In this document: positions 10,276-19,239 of the stretch, one piece after another
How the letters are laid out: each line of letters begins with the position of its first letter
How positions within the stretch are numbered: position 1 is the first letter of the stretch
Assembly: GCA_016795105.1 (NCBI GenBank)
Contig: JAEUIH010000050.1
Coordinates: forward strand, 1-56,023
Source: Planctomyces sp.
GTDB lineage: Bacteria; Planctomycetota; Planctomycetia; Planctomycetales; Planctomycetaceae
DNA: 56,023 nucleotides
Reading direction: 5' to 3'
Program-made: the position numbers and the translations under genes
Notes under the pieces: generated by a model
What the model was told of the DNA's origin: nothing
Seen by the model: only the letters and a program-made list of their open reading frames with translations
Databases searched by the model: none

Positions 10276-10884
10276 TCAAAAGTAACTGTCTTCTTTGGCC
10301 CCTTTCACCCATTCTCTTCCACGGATGACCGTTCGGCGGTGATAGTTCTCCATGAACTGAGCAGTTCGGTAGATCCTTCCTCGAACTTTGCGGAAGCCGT
10401 TCACCTCGAGTCCTCCAAACAAATCCCACCACTTTCGACCGACCCCTGTGGATGAGTGAGCCATGTTTGGGCTGATTAGCCCATTGAGCAGATTATCAGC
10501 AATTTCTGGCTGGGTCTTGCCCAACGAAGTTAACGGGTGGGCTAACTGTGCCCACCAGCGATCAAACAGTTCGGTGTTAACGATTGCCAAATCAATGTCA
10601 GACGACTCGGGGCTGAATATCCTTCCGAATTTGTGCCCCGGGACTGCAGAGAAGCCCAAATGAGCTGACCCACAAATGAAAATGTCCGTTAGGTGGTGAA
10701 TTGAGAGCCCAAACGTTGACTCGATTGCAATGGAGACATTCCGTTTGAATTGAGCATGGGATTGTGGAGCATCATGAAAAATGTAAGGCCTGCCATTCTG
10801 AAAGAACTGGTCGAGAATCTCCCGCACTGTGAATTCATCAAACGGCTCCCTTTGAAGCGCCAATTCGTACGACTTGAAATCCAT
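10276..10884 (-). CDS. Nucleotidyltransferase-like protein, partner of the 1289-aa gene
   Basis: 202 aa from ATG 10884; the frame is open up to 10935. I prefer 10884 because a strong AAGG ribosome-binding site overlaps the stop codon of the upstream gene, giving a 10-base gap typical of translational coupling. The protein contains GSAHLGFS followed about 16 residues later by SSDIDLAIV. This matches the Pol-beta-type nucleotidyltransferase G-S...D-x-D pattern. Such folds transfer nucleotides to proteins, RNA or small molecules, or make cyclic nucleotides; the substrate here cannot be read. It forms an operon with the large gene and converges on the ABC gene terminator. In this context it could modify the partner protein or a target. 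Confidence 0.6.
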   Translation of the reverse strand: MDFKSYELALQREPFDEFTVREILDQFFQNGRPYIFHDAPQSHAQFKRNVSIAIESTFGLSIHHLTDIFICGSAHLGFSAVPGHKFGRIFSPESSDIDLAIVNTELFDRWWAQLAHPLTSLGKTQPEIADNLLNGLISPNMAHSSTGVGRKWWDLFGGLEVNGFRKVRGRIYRTAQFMENYHRRTVIRGREWVKGAKEDSYF

Positions 10885-10894
10885 TTCGTTCACC

Positions 10895-13800
10895 TTACTT
10901 CCCAAGTCGCCGTCGCTCAGCTTCATCGTCTTCACGGAGCGCGTAATGTTCGTAGTGAGATTGGATAGTCTTGAAGCACTGGCTCAACCTGGTGCTCAAG
11001 TTTCTCACGGCCATCGCACGATCTGCATACTTAGTTGCCAACTCTCGCTCCTGAGTACCGCCCTCGAACGGATCGCGGCATGTTACCCCCCGGGCGTTAA
11101 CGATGCCGTTGACAAACCCATCCATGAGATCTTCGTCACCTGCAGTCTCCACGACCCTTGAGATGTCCTCTAAGAACTGGGGACTGTCTAGGTGCAGAAC
11201 GGAAGATCGTCCCAGCCATTGTCCTATCTTATGAGAAGTGATCTCGGAGTGCCCCGTTTCCGCAGCGAGCAACAAAGCGGTTTTGATCCAGAAGATCAGT
11301 ACCGCGGGATCAATCTGTCCATTATCTTGTTGTCCTGGGAGACGATCCAGTTGTTCGAGGAGCTCCCTCGATCTCGTTGCGCGGAACTTTGCATCTGGTG
11401 GTTCCAAGTCGGCGTCGGGTGTTTCCCGTTTTCCACGGTAGACGGCGCGAACCATGTCGATGTAGAACGCGGGCTCTGCGAGCACCATCTTTAGCAGCGT
11501 ACGTGGCGAGGTCCGACTTGTGGTTCGCTCGAGAAACGGGAGATAGCCCCATTCAAGGCGAGCAAGCCTCGTTTGCTCGAAATTGGACTCTTGCAGCATT
11601 CTGATCAGTTCTTGCACATCGTATGACACGTCCTTTCGCCCATCGATTGATTCGCACTGTAGCCCTGCTTCCAGGGTTTCGGCGATAAGATCTGGTGATA
11701 GTCCCTCAGATCGCATTTGCACTGCGTCGATTGCTGTAAAGGGGCGTTTCGCTTGAACCAATTTGGCAACAACACGCCTAACTACGGACTCGCTGCAGTT
11801 CCTGTCGAGAAATACGCCTGTTTTCTTCGACCAGTAGAGGTTCTCGGCATCGAGTGAAAGAGAAGCTAGCCAATCCCAAGTCGCTTCAACAAACGGAAGA
11901 CTTTGGCCCAGTGCGGTCTGTTGCTCGACTGTCCAGGATGAAGGCTGAAGGGATTCAATCCAACTCCAGCCTCCGGCACTATGAAAGCTTGACCAAACAA
12001 ATGCGGATCCAAAGCGAGATTCGTTCTCGCCGCCTTCGTCCCAACATTGCGGAAGTTTTGCTTCAGTTGCGTTTAGTAAGCGGTACTTACCACAGATCCC
12101 TCCAATACTTGATGGATCTTCACAAGTTCGTATCAGACGCCAAACGCCAACATTGCCTTCAATCGCCTTGACTTCCTCTAAGGCTTTGAGTCGAAACTGT
12201 TCAAGCTCACGGCAATACTCTTCGTATGGAATTGAACGCTGAGAGTACGGAGGTGGTAACTCCGTATGATTCTCGAAGAGCCATTGATTCCGCATGACAA
12301 CGTCCGAAGGCACCAGCATATCCCGAACCAAGCGCAGCTTCTCGAGTACGTCGGATGAATATGCCCAGTCCGAATCGCCAAACTCTTCGTGTCGCTGTAT
12401 TAAATCTCGCAGTGCGGTCCAAAGGGGAAAAGCTGAATCTGGGTCTGTCGCATAGCTCTCAGCGACATTATTCAATGCACCAAGAGTTCTCTCGGTGGTT
12501 TTCTCGTTGAATGTCAGCAGCCCCTGCAAAGCGTCAGCCCAAGCTGCTGTATCTATGCCGAGATGCCTGAAAGCAGAATCCGCAAATGCCATGGCATAGT
12601 TGTAGTGTTCGCCTCGCGCACGTTTCCGGGACCAGCCATTTGCCCAACCTCGCCAACGTGGCATCTGAGTACCGCTCGACATCGTGGAACGCCCCGGAAG
12701 CAACTTTGTTAGGATCTTCATCCCCGTTTCTGGTGTGACTTGAAATATCGCATCAAGGCCTGCAATTCGATCTTCGATACTCGCATTCGTATGTGGAAGC
12801 CAGAGCAAGTAGATCTGTTCCAGTGTGTTTTCCGGACGATTGCCATAGTTTGCCGGAATCTTCGCGTGCGAAATGAGTCGCGCGAGGATAATGGTGACCC
12901 GATTCAGATATTCGGGCGACCACGCAAGCACTTCCAACGCCCACAAAAGATCGGTGTGCATGGCACCGCCCATGAACTGGTCCGTCTGCATTTGAAACAG
13001 CTCACGAAGCGACGGAGACGCAGAGTCCAGATCGGCCTCAACTGTCTGAAGGAAGGTGTCTGGCGCGGCTTCCGCAAGGATTGAAAAATGCGATCTGAGA
13101 GAGGCCCAGCGTTGCCAACCGGAACCTTCCGGCAGTACCTTTCGGATGACGTTTTCCACTATGCTGACAACTCGATTGGTCGGCGCACTCTGCCGCATCG
13201 TTGGGCAAGTTGCCATGACGACCAACGTTTCAAGCACAGATCTGCGAAATTCCTTGGAAAGCGGATGTCGCTTTCCAAGGACGTTCGCCATCCATCGCTT
13301 GTCTGGCTCCAGTTCCAACGCTGGATCGTCTTCCAGGAGAACAAGTTCCGCCAAATCAGCAAACTGTCTCAACTGAGTGTCGGTGACATAATCGCCAAGT
13401 ATATACCATGTGTCTTCTCTGGATGTGATAAGCACCACATCAGAGAAACGAAGGAACAATGGTTCCGGGGGCTCTTTCCAACGTGCTATAACTTCGTCAA
13501 GGAAGTGTCGCTCAAGCCCCATGAGTTCCAGAATTGCAAGATCTGCTGGAGGGACATAACGAAATGGCGCAGGCACGTCTGGTTGCACCGGTGGATTCGG
13601 GTTGACATGACTCCAGCCACCAATCAATGCAAGAACAGCAAGTTTTGGGGCAAACTCGCGAGAAGCCCACTCCGGCATGACTAGGTCAGGATGAGAGGCA
13701 ATTCTTCGCTTGAGAATGCTAGTACTGCCTGCAGTGGACCGGGCAATAGATGCAGCTTGAGCGGCAGAGAAACCACACGCTTCGAGCGACGTTTCAAGCT

Positions 13801-14764
13801 CATACTGATTGATGCGTCTCAATGTCATCGAACGGTCTGATGGAGCAATCCCGCGAGGTCCCGTGACGACGACGTAATGCCCTGATTGAACGGCACTAGC
13901 CACGTCTGTGGATGAAATCTGCAGCGATGGCTGTGGAATCAGTAGTAGTCCGGCATCGCTTTGACAGAGTTGCTGCCAGCTTGGCAAATCAGAAACCAAG
14001 AGTGCGTGTTCAAGAAGAACTAGAGCCTGCTTTTCAATACCGTCATCGCCAAGTTCACATTCCTGTTGCCACTGGTCCGCGAGAGCCGCAAGAAAGTCAA
14101 TTCCATCGTTGAGCCCGTGAGTTTGAATATGCAGTGAGTCTGGTACGCGGCCCAGAAAATCTCTGATTCGATCGACCTCTGTCTCGCGGGATGCAGTAAA
14201 GACCTTGGCGTCCAATGGATGTGCAGCAATTCTGTGTAGTGACTCCCAGTGGCCGTTGAGCGATTGTACTCCAGCAGGGATGTTTCGAGTTTGAGTCGAA
14301 ATCCAACCGTCTACGTCGCGAGCAAAGTCCAGCCAATGTTCGAGAGAATTCGAATCGTGCACAATCACATTCTTCCAATTCTGCGATTGCACAAGGCTTT
14401 TTGCCCACTCGTTCTTCTTGATCCACGGACGAGGCGTGACGAAGACAAATGTTGTCTCGGATCGCTGCTGGAGTGTTAGTTGTTCACAACGGCGCTCGGC
14501 ATCCCTCGAAGCTTTGGACTGAGGATCCTGATTGACGCCCATTTCCCAAATGCTTAAACCGGAAGGAACAAACTCAGTGCCAACCTCGGTCTCCACGGTC
14601 CCGTCAAAACCCGGCCGGAATGTCTGCTCATTCGCCGGTATGTTTAGCGTTTTGAGTGCTGGCACAGTTCTCCTGATCAGCTTGCGCACCAACAATGGCA
14701 AGTTGCGTGAGGCGTATTGTGTGTCAGCCCAGTGGTTGAGATGAACAGCTCTTGTCCACGGCAT
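10895..14764 (-). CDS. Large 1289-aa protein with PD-(D/E)XK-like N-terminus (candidate defence protein)
   Basis: Residues about 1-165 resemble a restriction-endonuclease-like fold: GFDGTVE near 53-59, then SGLSIWEMGVNQDPQSKA, a D...E...K arrangement, followed by TTFVFVTPRPW and a WLDFA segment. About residues 170-390 contain segments such as GHYVVVTGPRG where a STAND-type ATPase might lie, but I find no intact Walker A. The remainder is alpha-helical repeat-like with no recognised motif. No signal peptide or membrane segment is seen. It is the first gene of a two-gene operon with the nucleotidyltransferase-like gene. Large proteins pairing a nuclease-like N-terminus with a long helical sensor region are typical of antiviral systems, so defence is my inference. 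The exact family is not recognised. Confidence 0.55.
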   Translation of the reverse strand: MPWTRAVHLNHWADTQYASRNLPLLVRKLIRRTVPALKTLNIPANEQTFRPGFDGTVETEVGTEFVPSGLSIWEMGVNQDPQSKASRDAERRCEQLTLQQRSETTFVFVTPRPWIKKNEWAKSLVQSQNWKNVIVHDSNSLEHWLDFARDVDGWISTQTRNIPAGVQSLNGHWESLHRIAAHPLDAKVFTASRETEVDRIRDFLGRVPDSLHIQTHGLNDGIDFLAALADQWQQECELGDDGIEKQALVLLEHALLVSDLPSWQQLCQSDAGLLLIPQPSLQISSTDVASAVQSGHYVVVTGPRGIAPSDRSMTLRRINQYELETSLEACGFSAAQAASIARSTAGSTSILKRRIASHPDLVMPEWASREFAPKLAVLALIGGWSHVNPNPPVQPDVPAPFRYVPPADLAILELMGLERHFLDEVIARWKEPPEPLFLRFSDVVLITSREDTWYILGDYVTDTQLRQFADLAELVLLEDDPALELEPDKRWMANVLGKRHPLSKEFRRSVLETLVVMATCPTMRQSAPTNRVVSIVENVIRKVLPEGSGWQRWASLRSHFSILAEAAPDTFLQTVEADLDSASPSLRELFQMQTDQFMGGAMHTDLLWALEVLAWSPEYLNRVTIILARLISHAKIPANYGNRPENTLEQIYLLWLPHTNASIEDRIAGLDAIFQVTPETGMKILTKLLPGRSTMSSGTQMPRWRGWANGWSRKRARGEHYNYAMAFADSAFRHLGIDTAAWADALQGLLTFNEKTTERTLGALNNVAESYATDPDSAFPLWTALRDLIQRHEEFGDSDWAYSSDVLEKLRLVRDMLVPSDVVMRNQWLFENHTELPPPYSQRSIPYEEYCRELEQFRLKALEEVKAIEGNVGVWRLIRTCEDPSSIGGICGKYRLLNATEAKLPQCWDEGGENESRFGSAFVWSSFHSAGGWSWIESLQPSSWTVEQQTALGQSLPFVEATWDWLASLSLDAENLYWSKKTGVFLDRNCSESVVRRVVAKLVQAKRPFTAIDAVQMRSEGLSPDLIAETLEAGLQCESIDGRKDVSYDVQELIRMLQESNFEQTRLARLEWGYLPFLERTTSRTSPRTLLKMVLAEPAFYIDMVRAVYRGKRETPDADLEPPDAKFRATRSRELLEQLDRLPGQQDNGQIDPAVLIFWIKTALLLAAETGHSEITSHKIGQWLGRSSVLHLDSPQFLEDISRVVETAGDEDLMDGFVNGIVNARGVTCRDPFEGGTQERELATKYADRAMAVRNLSTRLSQCFKTIQSHYEHYALREDDEAERRRLGK

Positions 14765-15369
14765 CAGAACTCTACCCAGCGAAGTAATTCAGAGAATCCA
14801 AAGTGTGCTTACAGTTCAAGTTGCTGACAAGTGCTCTAAAGACCGCAGCGGTTCAAGCTTGGCAGTCGAGCACCAAGGGTAACAGAATCCCTAACGAAAC
14901 GTCAGTCTGTCGGCTGCGCGTAGAGTGTAGGAAGTTCTCGCCCGGCGTCTTGGCGGTCATTGGGGAGAAAAAGCGTCAAGTCTGCTTGATTTGCGCATTC
15001 ACCGATTTGGTTGAAGGGCTTGCTACCAGCTAAAGACAGAGTCCTGATCTCCCGCGGCCTTTCGCTATCAGTCACGCAGCCTCGTTTGTTTGGTTCTTCG
15101 GGACTTTTAGTGGCAGAGGCACGATTTTGCTGCGAAAGCTCTGTTCGGGCTCAGCAAACGGGACCGCCCCTTTTCGCCCCGCCATCAAATCACCCGTTTC
15201 TATGGAGGGTGATGTGACGGCGAGGCGAACGGGGCTATAACACCGTTTTTCTCAGTGTTTTTGAACTCAGGGCGAGAATCTGACGTGCCAGTCTGCAAGG
15301 AATGCACAGCCTCCACCCTCCTGATCGCATGGCCACTATTGTCATGCCACTAAATCCCGTGAAGAACCT
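14765..15369. other. Junction region upstream of the cassette array
   Basis: Roughly 600 bases lie between the start of the 1289-aa gene and the first cassette boundary (GTTCTGG at 15370). I see no convincing gene. It holds a strong hairpin at 15166-15235. The first cassette boundary is not preceded by a clear attC or by an integrase gene. If an attI-like site ever existed here it is no longer recognisable to me. Confidence 0.5.
15166..15235. repeat. Large imperfect palindrome at the left edge of the array
   Basis: A 30-base arm (15166-15195, GCCCCTTTTCGCC...ATCACCC) pairs with a 29-base arm (15207-15235, GGGTGATGTGAC...ACGGGGC) around an 11-base loop. Only about four mismatches and one bulge are seen. 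No poly-T follows, so it is not an obvious terminator. It lies 135 bases before the first cassette. Confidence 0.7.
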
Positions 15370-15674
15370 GTTCTGGCAACCATCTGCCGTGCTCGTGCTC
15401 AGTCGTGCCACGACGGTATTCGTTATCGTAATCGGAACCAGCCCTGGTGACGCCCTCGAACTTTGATCTTGAATGGCAACAAAACTCTTTGTGATTGCTG
15501 AATCGGATGCAGTGTATCGTGCTGGAATCGAGTACGATAACGAGCACCGCTCCGCTGAGCACGAGGACGAATCATGAACCAATTGAAAGACCAGAACCAC
15601 GGGATGCAACTGAGCGGCGGACGGAAGGTTTTTCCGGAAATCTCACCAACCTCCGCCGCCCGCTGATCCCAGTC
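15370..15674. repeat. Noncoding palindromic cassette, copy A
   Basis: The cassette starts GTTCTGGC and ends at R'' CCAGAAC. It contains no convincing gene. Its ends form a long inverted repeat: a left arm at 15388-15435 (GTGCTCGTGCTCAG...) and a right arm at 15528-15567 (ending GCTGAGCACGAGG). It is nearly identical through its interior, arms and attC to the cassette at 18906-19216, and related in its arms to 23219-23509. Confidence 0.75.
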
Positions 15675-15681
15675 GTTAGGC
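15591..15681 (+). other. attC site 1
   Basis: R'' CCAGAAC at 15591, arms around GAGCGGCGG and CCGCCGCC, R' GTTAGGC at 15675. It is nearly identical to attC 8. Confidence 0.85.
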
Positions 15682-15689
15682 CCTCACTG

Positions 15690-16184
15690 ATGCGAACGAT
15701 TCCAATTACTCCTGGCAAGTTGACCGGCGACGTGCTCGAAGCTTGCCATCGTCGATACTTGGATGGGGCCGACTTGGCTGGCTGGGCCGAAGCGCTCATA
15801 AACGCTGGCTACGATTCGGAAGCCATTATCGAAGCGGTCGCGAATCGAGACATGCATTGGGAAAAGGTGCCTGCGTTGTTTTCACGGATGTGCCGCGAAC
15901 TCGGATTGAGCGACGATGTTGCCAATGAAGTTGCTGGACTGAAAGAAGAGGTAATGATCGAGGAATACCGGCACGGTCATCGACAAGCGTCTGAACTGTT
16001 GCATCGCTTCGATGATCTTAGGAAGCGCATTGGGTTTCCCGAACCGATCGATGTGCGGATCATGGAAGACAATGACGACGGGACGAATGACTCGGGGTAC
16101 TACGGGAGCCGAAGCCGGAAGCGTGGCTCCGAACTAGATGCCTTGGCTCGCAAGCAGTTGGAGAAGGCCGGAATCCGGGCATAA
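15690..16184 (+). CDS. Cassette protein of unknown function (164 aa)
   Basis: The frame opens earlier, in the preceding cassette, but the likely start is ATG 15690, 15 bases after the attC crossover. Upstream codons run through attC 1 and would encode site-derived junk. The protein is soluble, charged and mostly helical (GWAEALINAGYDSEAIIEAVANR in the middle, taken as two overlapping helical segments) with a basic C-terminus. I recognise no family. It ends with its stop codon overlapping R'' of attC 2, the compact arrangement of integron cassettes. Confidence 0.7.
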   Translation: MRTIPITPGKLTGDVLEACHRRYLDGADLAGWAEALINAGYDSEAIIEAVANRDMHWEKVPALFSRMCRELGLSDDVANEVAGLKEEVMIEEYRHGHRQASELLHRFDDLRKRIGFPEPIDVRIMEDNDDGTNDSGYYGSRSRKRGSELDALARKQLEKAGIRA

Positions 16185-16269
16185 CAAGGCGGTCAACCCG
16201 AGCGGCGGATCGGGCAGTTTGTGAAATCATAGGTCCTTGGCCGCCGCCGGGTTACCTTGGTCGTTAGAC
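16179..16269 (+). other. attC site 2
   Basis: R'' GCATAAC at 16179, arms CCCGAGCGGCGG and CCGCCGCCGGG, R' GTTAGAC at 16263. The start of its own cassette is GTTAGGC, one base from a perfect complement. Confidence 0.85.
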
Positions 16270-16285
16270 CTTTAGAGGGCGTGCA

Positions 16286-16516
16286 GTGCCGCAGATCTTT
16301 GTCTACCTGCTCAACGAGGGAACGGACTGCTGGCGACCCGTCGAGGCCACGCATCTCGGACGCGATCACTACGTTATCGCTGGGGTCAACGCCGATCCGG
16401 AGGACGAGGAGTGGCAGTTTCAGATCGGTGATGTTGTTCGCTGTGAGTGTCGCCTCTTGTCCGGCGGCGAGTGCTTGGTTGCCGTCGAGTTATTAGCTCC
16501 TTCGCCAACGGTCTAA
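16286..16516 (+). CDS. Small cassette protein of unknown function (76 aa)
   Basis: Starts at GTG 16286 and encodes a small acidic protein (VYLLNEGTDCWRPVEATHLG ... DVVRCECRLLSGGECLVAVE) without signal peptide or membrane segment. The pattern suggests a compact beta-rich fold, but I do not recognise a family. Its stop codon lies inside R'' of attC 3, so gene and recombination site overlap. Confidence 0.65.
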   Translation: MPQIFVYLLNEGTDCWRPVEATHLGRDHYVIAGVNADPEDEEWQFQIGDVVRCECRLLSGGECLVAVELLAPSPTV

Positions 16517-16600
16517 CTGTGCGTTCAAGCCGACCGCTGGGGCTATGCTGGTATCAACCCGATCGTCGCTGGCCAGCGGCGGCTTAACGTGTCGTTCTGG
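16511..16600 (+). other. attC site 3
   Basis: R'' GTCTAAC at 16511 is the perfect complement of the cassette start GTTAGAC. The arm GTTCAAGCCGACCGCTGG and the 3' arm CCAGCGGCGGCTTAAC resemble the classical attC of mobile integrons. R' GTTCTGG is at 16594. Confidence 0.9.
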
Positions 16601-16638
16601 CCGCGAACAATTTGTCCTTCACTCGAAAGCGCATTGCT

Positions 16639-17079
16639 ATGGCGCTCCGTCAGCCATCCAAACTCGAATGGGCGGTCATTGGCGTAATGCTTGCCATACT
16701 TGTCGCACTGCTGATTCCATCCACGCAAGGGGTCTGGGATGGCGACTTCTCGCTCACCATATCCGTAACGGAATCTGAGCCGATTGACCAGGAATCACTC
16801 CTATTCGCCACATTCTGGTCTGAAGATCAAGCTCGCGACGCATTGGCGAAGCCTGGCGTGTACGAATGGGGATTTCATCCATCACAACTCACTGACGACG
16901 GACGGGCGACCATCGATGTCCCGGTGTTTGGTCGGATAACGACGTGGGGTGACACTTATAATCAACCGCCATTCCTCGTCGCTGAATACCGCCTTGCCCA
17001 CGACGGAAAGGTCACCCGCAAGTGTTTTGACATCCCAACTGGCCGCGGACCGCGGTCGATCGAGATCCTGTTGCCATAG
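16639..17079 (+). CDS. Membrane-anchored cassette protein (146 aa)
   Basis: ATG 16639 gives a protein with one N-terminal membrane segment (VIGVMLAILVALLIP, about residues 13-28) followed by about 115 residues predicted to lie outside the cytoplasm. These contain several beta-strand-like stretches. A TTG start at 16612 would add nine residues before it. No family is recognised. A single-anchor protein with a small soluble domain would fit an envelope or immunity role, but nothing in the sequence shows this. Confidence 0.65.
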   Translation: MALRQPSKLEWAVIGVMLAILVALLIPSTQGVWDGDFSLTISVTESEPIDQESLLFATFWSEDQARDALAKPGVYEWGFHPSQLTDDGRATIDVPVFGRITTWGDTYNQPPFLVAEYRLAHDGKVTRKCFDIPTGRGPRSIEILLP

Positions 17080-17118
17080 CACTCCGTCCGATGTCAAATG
17101 GTGTCACAGTAATGCGAG

Positions 17119-17208
17119 CCAGAACAAACGCATGCAACGGAGCCGGCGGTCGGGTCTGTTTTGAAATCAACGCGTGTCGCGCCGGCCCGCTGATGCGTGG
17201 CGTTATGC
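17119..17208 (+). other. attC site 4
   Basis: R'' CCAGAAC at 17119 is the complement of its cassette start GTTCTGG. Arms GGAGCCGGCGG and CGCCGGCCCG, R' GTTATGC at 17202. Confidence 0.9.
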
Positions 17209-17228
17209 CGTAGAGCCAGGAGGATGGA

Positions 17229-17627
17229 GTGCCCAGTCAAATGTTGTTCGTTCCGACCGACGGTACACACACAGGGCGGTGCCGCATTCATATCAACAAT
17301 GGTAGCGTCGGACCGTGGTGCAGCTTCGATTTCATCGTGAACCGCCAACTGAATCTCACGCGCGTCGAAGTCTCAACACCGAACGATACGGACGAGGAAA
17401 CGCAGACTTGGTTCCCTCACGTCAAACGGGGCATCCTGTACGGGATTGAAGACTTGAATGCCCACTACGAACGCCGTTTAGTTCAATCAGACATTCAGAT
17501 TACCCATGTCTACTCGCACCCCGTTGACACCACAGCAGAAGGTTGCGAACGATATGGCAGATTGTGGGTAGTCGGATTCGGGCTATCTGACTCCGTTCAA
17601 CCATTCGAAGTCAATGGCTGTGACTGA
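17229..17627 (+). CDS. Cassette protein of unknown function (132 aa)
   Basis: GTG start at 17229 with an AGGAGG ribosome-binding site just upstream; an in-frame ATG lies four codons later. It is a soluble protein with an aromatic-rich middle (GPWCSFDFIVNRQLNLTRVE) and a C-terminal beta-rich part. It resembles in general style small immunity or stress proteins, but no family is recognised. It is one of the few cassettes with room for a clear ribosome-binding site between R' and the start codon. Confidence 0.7.
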   Translation: MPSQMLFVPTDGTHTGRCRIHINNGSVGPWCSFDFIVNRQLNLTRVEVSTPNDTDEETQTWFPHVKRGILYGIEDLNAHYERRLVQSDIQITHVYSHPVDTTAEGCERYGRLWVVGFGLSDSVQPFEVNGCD

Positions 17628-17675
17628 CCTTGGCATGCTGGATAGTTCGGGCTGCATGCAAGATTTCACACAACG

Positions 17676-17765
<90 letters not shown>

Positions 17766-17774
17766 GGCAAACGC

Positions 17775-18293
17775 ATGAACGCAACTACTGAGCTTCATCT
17801 GCGTCAGACTGCCTCGTGGTGTTTGCACGCCGTCAAGGTTGATGACCTCGCGACTTCAACGCGAACCGGAGCAATTTGTCCCGACCTCTTTGCCAATTGC
17901 GACCACATCGCCAGGCTCGACGCGATCCACAAAACGACTGGCACGTTGCAAGTGGCCATTCAACAAATCTGCGAGCGACGCGCAGCGCTGATCGAGGAAC
18001 TGAACCTTAAACTCCCGACGATCGACTTCTGCAAGGCAGCAGGCCGCTTGTTCGGCACCGACTTTGACACCGATTCCTGCGAAGCTGCAACAGACCTCTC
18101 AAATGGGTTCTTTGATCTGTCGGACATTCCAGGATGGGATACGTGGTTTGCATACGAACCACATAATCACATTCAGGGGCGGGCGTACTGCTGGGTGCCA
18201 AACGAGATTGTCGCTCCAGTCGGTCGTGGTATTTGGGCAATTCCCGTAGACTCTGTTTGGTGGATTGACGCGATGCCCGATACCGCCAAATAA
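17775..18293 (+). CDS. Cassette protein of unknown function (172 aa)
   Basis: ATG 17775 lies only 10 bases after the crossover, leaving no room for an upstream ribosome-binding site. The protein has a helical N-terminal half and an aromatic C-terminal half (GWDTWFAYEPHNH, GIWAIPVDSVWWID). No signal peptide or membrane segment is seen. No family is recognised. The gene stops at the edge of R'' of attC 6. Confidence 0.7.
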   Translation: MNATTELHLRQTASWCLHAVKVDDLATSTRTGAICPDLFANCDHIARLDAIHKTTGTLQVAIQQICERRAALIEELNLKLPTIDFCKAAGRLFGTDFDTDSCEAATDLSNGFFDLSDIPGWDTWFAYEPHNHIQGRAYCWVPNEIVAPVGRGIWAIPVDSVWWIDAMPDTAK

Positions 18294-18376
18294 CAAAGGG
18301 ATGCAGCCGAGTTGCCGAACTGCTGCGCTCACATTGAAAATCATCCGCGGCAGCCGGCTGATTTTGGTCGTTCGTT
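18288..18376 (+). other. attC site 6
   Basis: The ten bases GCCAAATAAC ending R'' are the perfect complement of the cassette start GTTATTTGGC. Arms GCCGAGTTGCCG and CGGCAGCCGGC, R' GTTCGTT at 18370. Confidence 0.9.
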
Positions 18377-18404
18377 GGACATAGCAGTACACCGTTGAAG
18401 TGCC

Positions 18405-18716
18405 ATGGCCCAAATTAGATTCGATCTCAATCCAGCGAAGTTGACCAATCCTGACCTCGATATTCGCTACCAGCTTCCTGACCGACTCGCGGCCATTCCC
18501 AAATCGACGATGACCGATAACGGCTACGACTATTCGGAGGATGAGCCGCCGGTATTGATGGTTTTCGTAAACTCTGAAGAGCCAGATACTGATCTAGAAT
18601 TGGCGGTTCGCTTCCTGTCCACAAACACCGTGCTAGAAAACAAAGTCCTTCATGCAGCAACGATTTTTACCTCGGATGATGCAGAAGAATGGAAACAACG
18701 ATACCCTGCCTGCTAG
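18405..18716 (+). CDS. Acidic cassette protein of unknown function (103 aa)
   Basis: ATG 18405. A small acidic soluble protein with a hydrophobic strand PPVLMVFVNSEEPDTDLELA in the centre and C-terminal SDDAEEWKQRYPAC. No signal peptide, no membrane segment and no recognised family. The remaining 100 bases before attC 7 hold no gene. Confidence 0.65.
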   Translation: MAQIRFDLNPAKLTNPDLDIRYQLPDRLAAIPKSTMTDNGYDYSEDEPPVLMVFVNSEEPDTDLELAVRFLSTNTVLENKVLHAATIFTSDDAEEWKQRYPAC

Positions 18717-18820
18717 AGCATTGGTGGTCCGCTTGCGAATTGCCGAGTGACGACGCCCCAGTAAACGGTGGCACTCCGATGGGGGATGGGAATTCGTGGG
18801 GCGATGGCCACAAAAAAAAC

Positions 18821-18912
18821 TACGAACAAATGCATGCACCGGAATTGGGGACGGTGCCGGGTTTGAAATGGATGCCTCACTGGCCGCAATCCGGTGATGC
18901 TGGTCGTTCTGG
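18821..18912 (+). other. attC site 7
   Basis: R'' TACGAAC at 18821 partly complements its cassette start GTTCGTTG. Arms CACCGGAATTG and GCAATCCGGTG, R' GTTCTGG at 18906. Confidence 0.85.
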
Positions 18913-19216
18913 CAACCATCTGCCGTGCTCGTGCTCGTGCTCAGTCGCGCCGCGACGGTGCTCGTGATCGTAATCGAAAACAGCCCTGGTGACTTCCCCG
19001 ATCCTTGATCTCGAATGGTGATAAAATCCGTTGTACTTGCTGAATCGGATGCAGTGTATCGTGCTGGAATCGAGTACGATCACGAGCACCGCTCCGCTGA
19101 GCACGAGGACGAATCAGGGACCAATTGAAAAACCAGAACCATCGGATGCAACTGAGCGGCGGCCGGAAGGTTTCTTGTGAAATCGCCCCAATCTCCGCCG
19201 CCTGCTGATCCCGGTC
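18906..19216. repeat. Noncoding palindromic cassette, copy B
   Basis: A near-copy of the cassette at 15370-15674, including its attC. It starts GTTCTGGCAACCATCTGCCG, has long inverted arms at 18924-18976 and 19070-19108 (GTGCTCGTGATCGTAATCGA against TCGAGTACGATCACGAGCAC) and ends with R'' CCAGAAC. No gene is seen inside. Confidence 0.8.
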
Positions 19217-19223
19217 GTTCGTC
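19133..19223 (+). other. attC site 8
   Basis: R'' CCAGAAC at 19133, R' GTTCGTC at 19217. Arms GAGCGGCGG and CCGCCGCCTG. Nearly identical to attC 1. Confidence 0.85.
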
Positions 19224-19239
19224 AGGATGATTTAATCGT

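Noticed and set aside
14803-15033. A 76-aa plus-strand frame before the array
   Set aside because: No start signal, no homology pattern and no attC; more likely noncoding.
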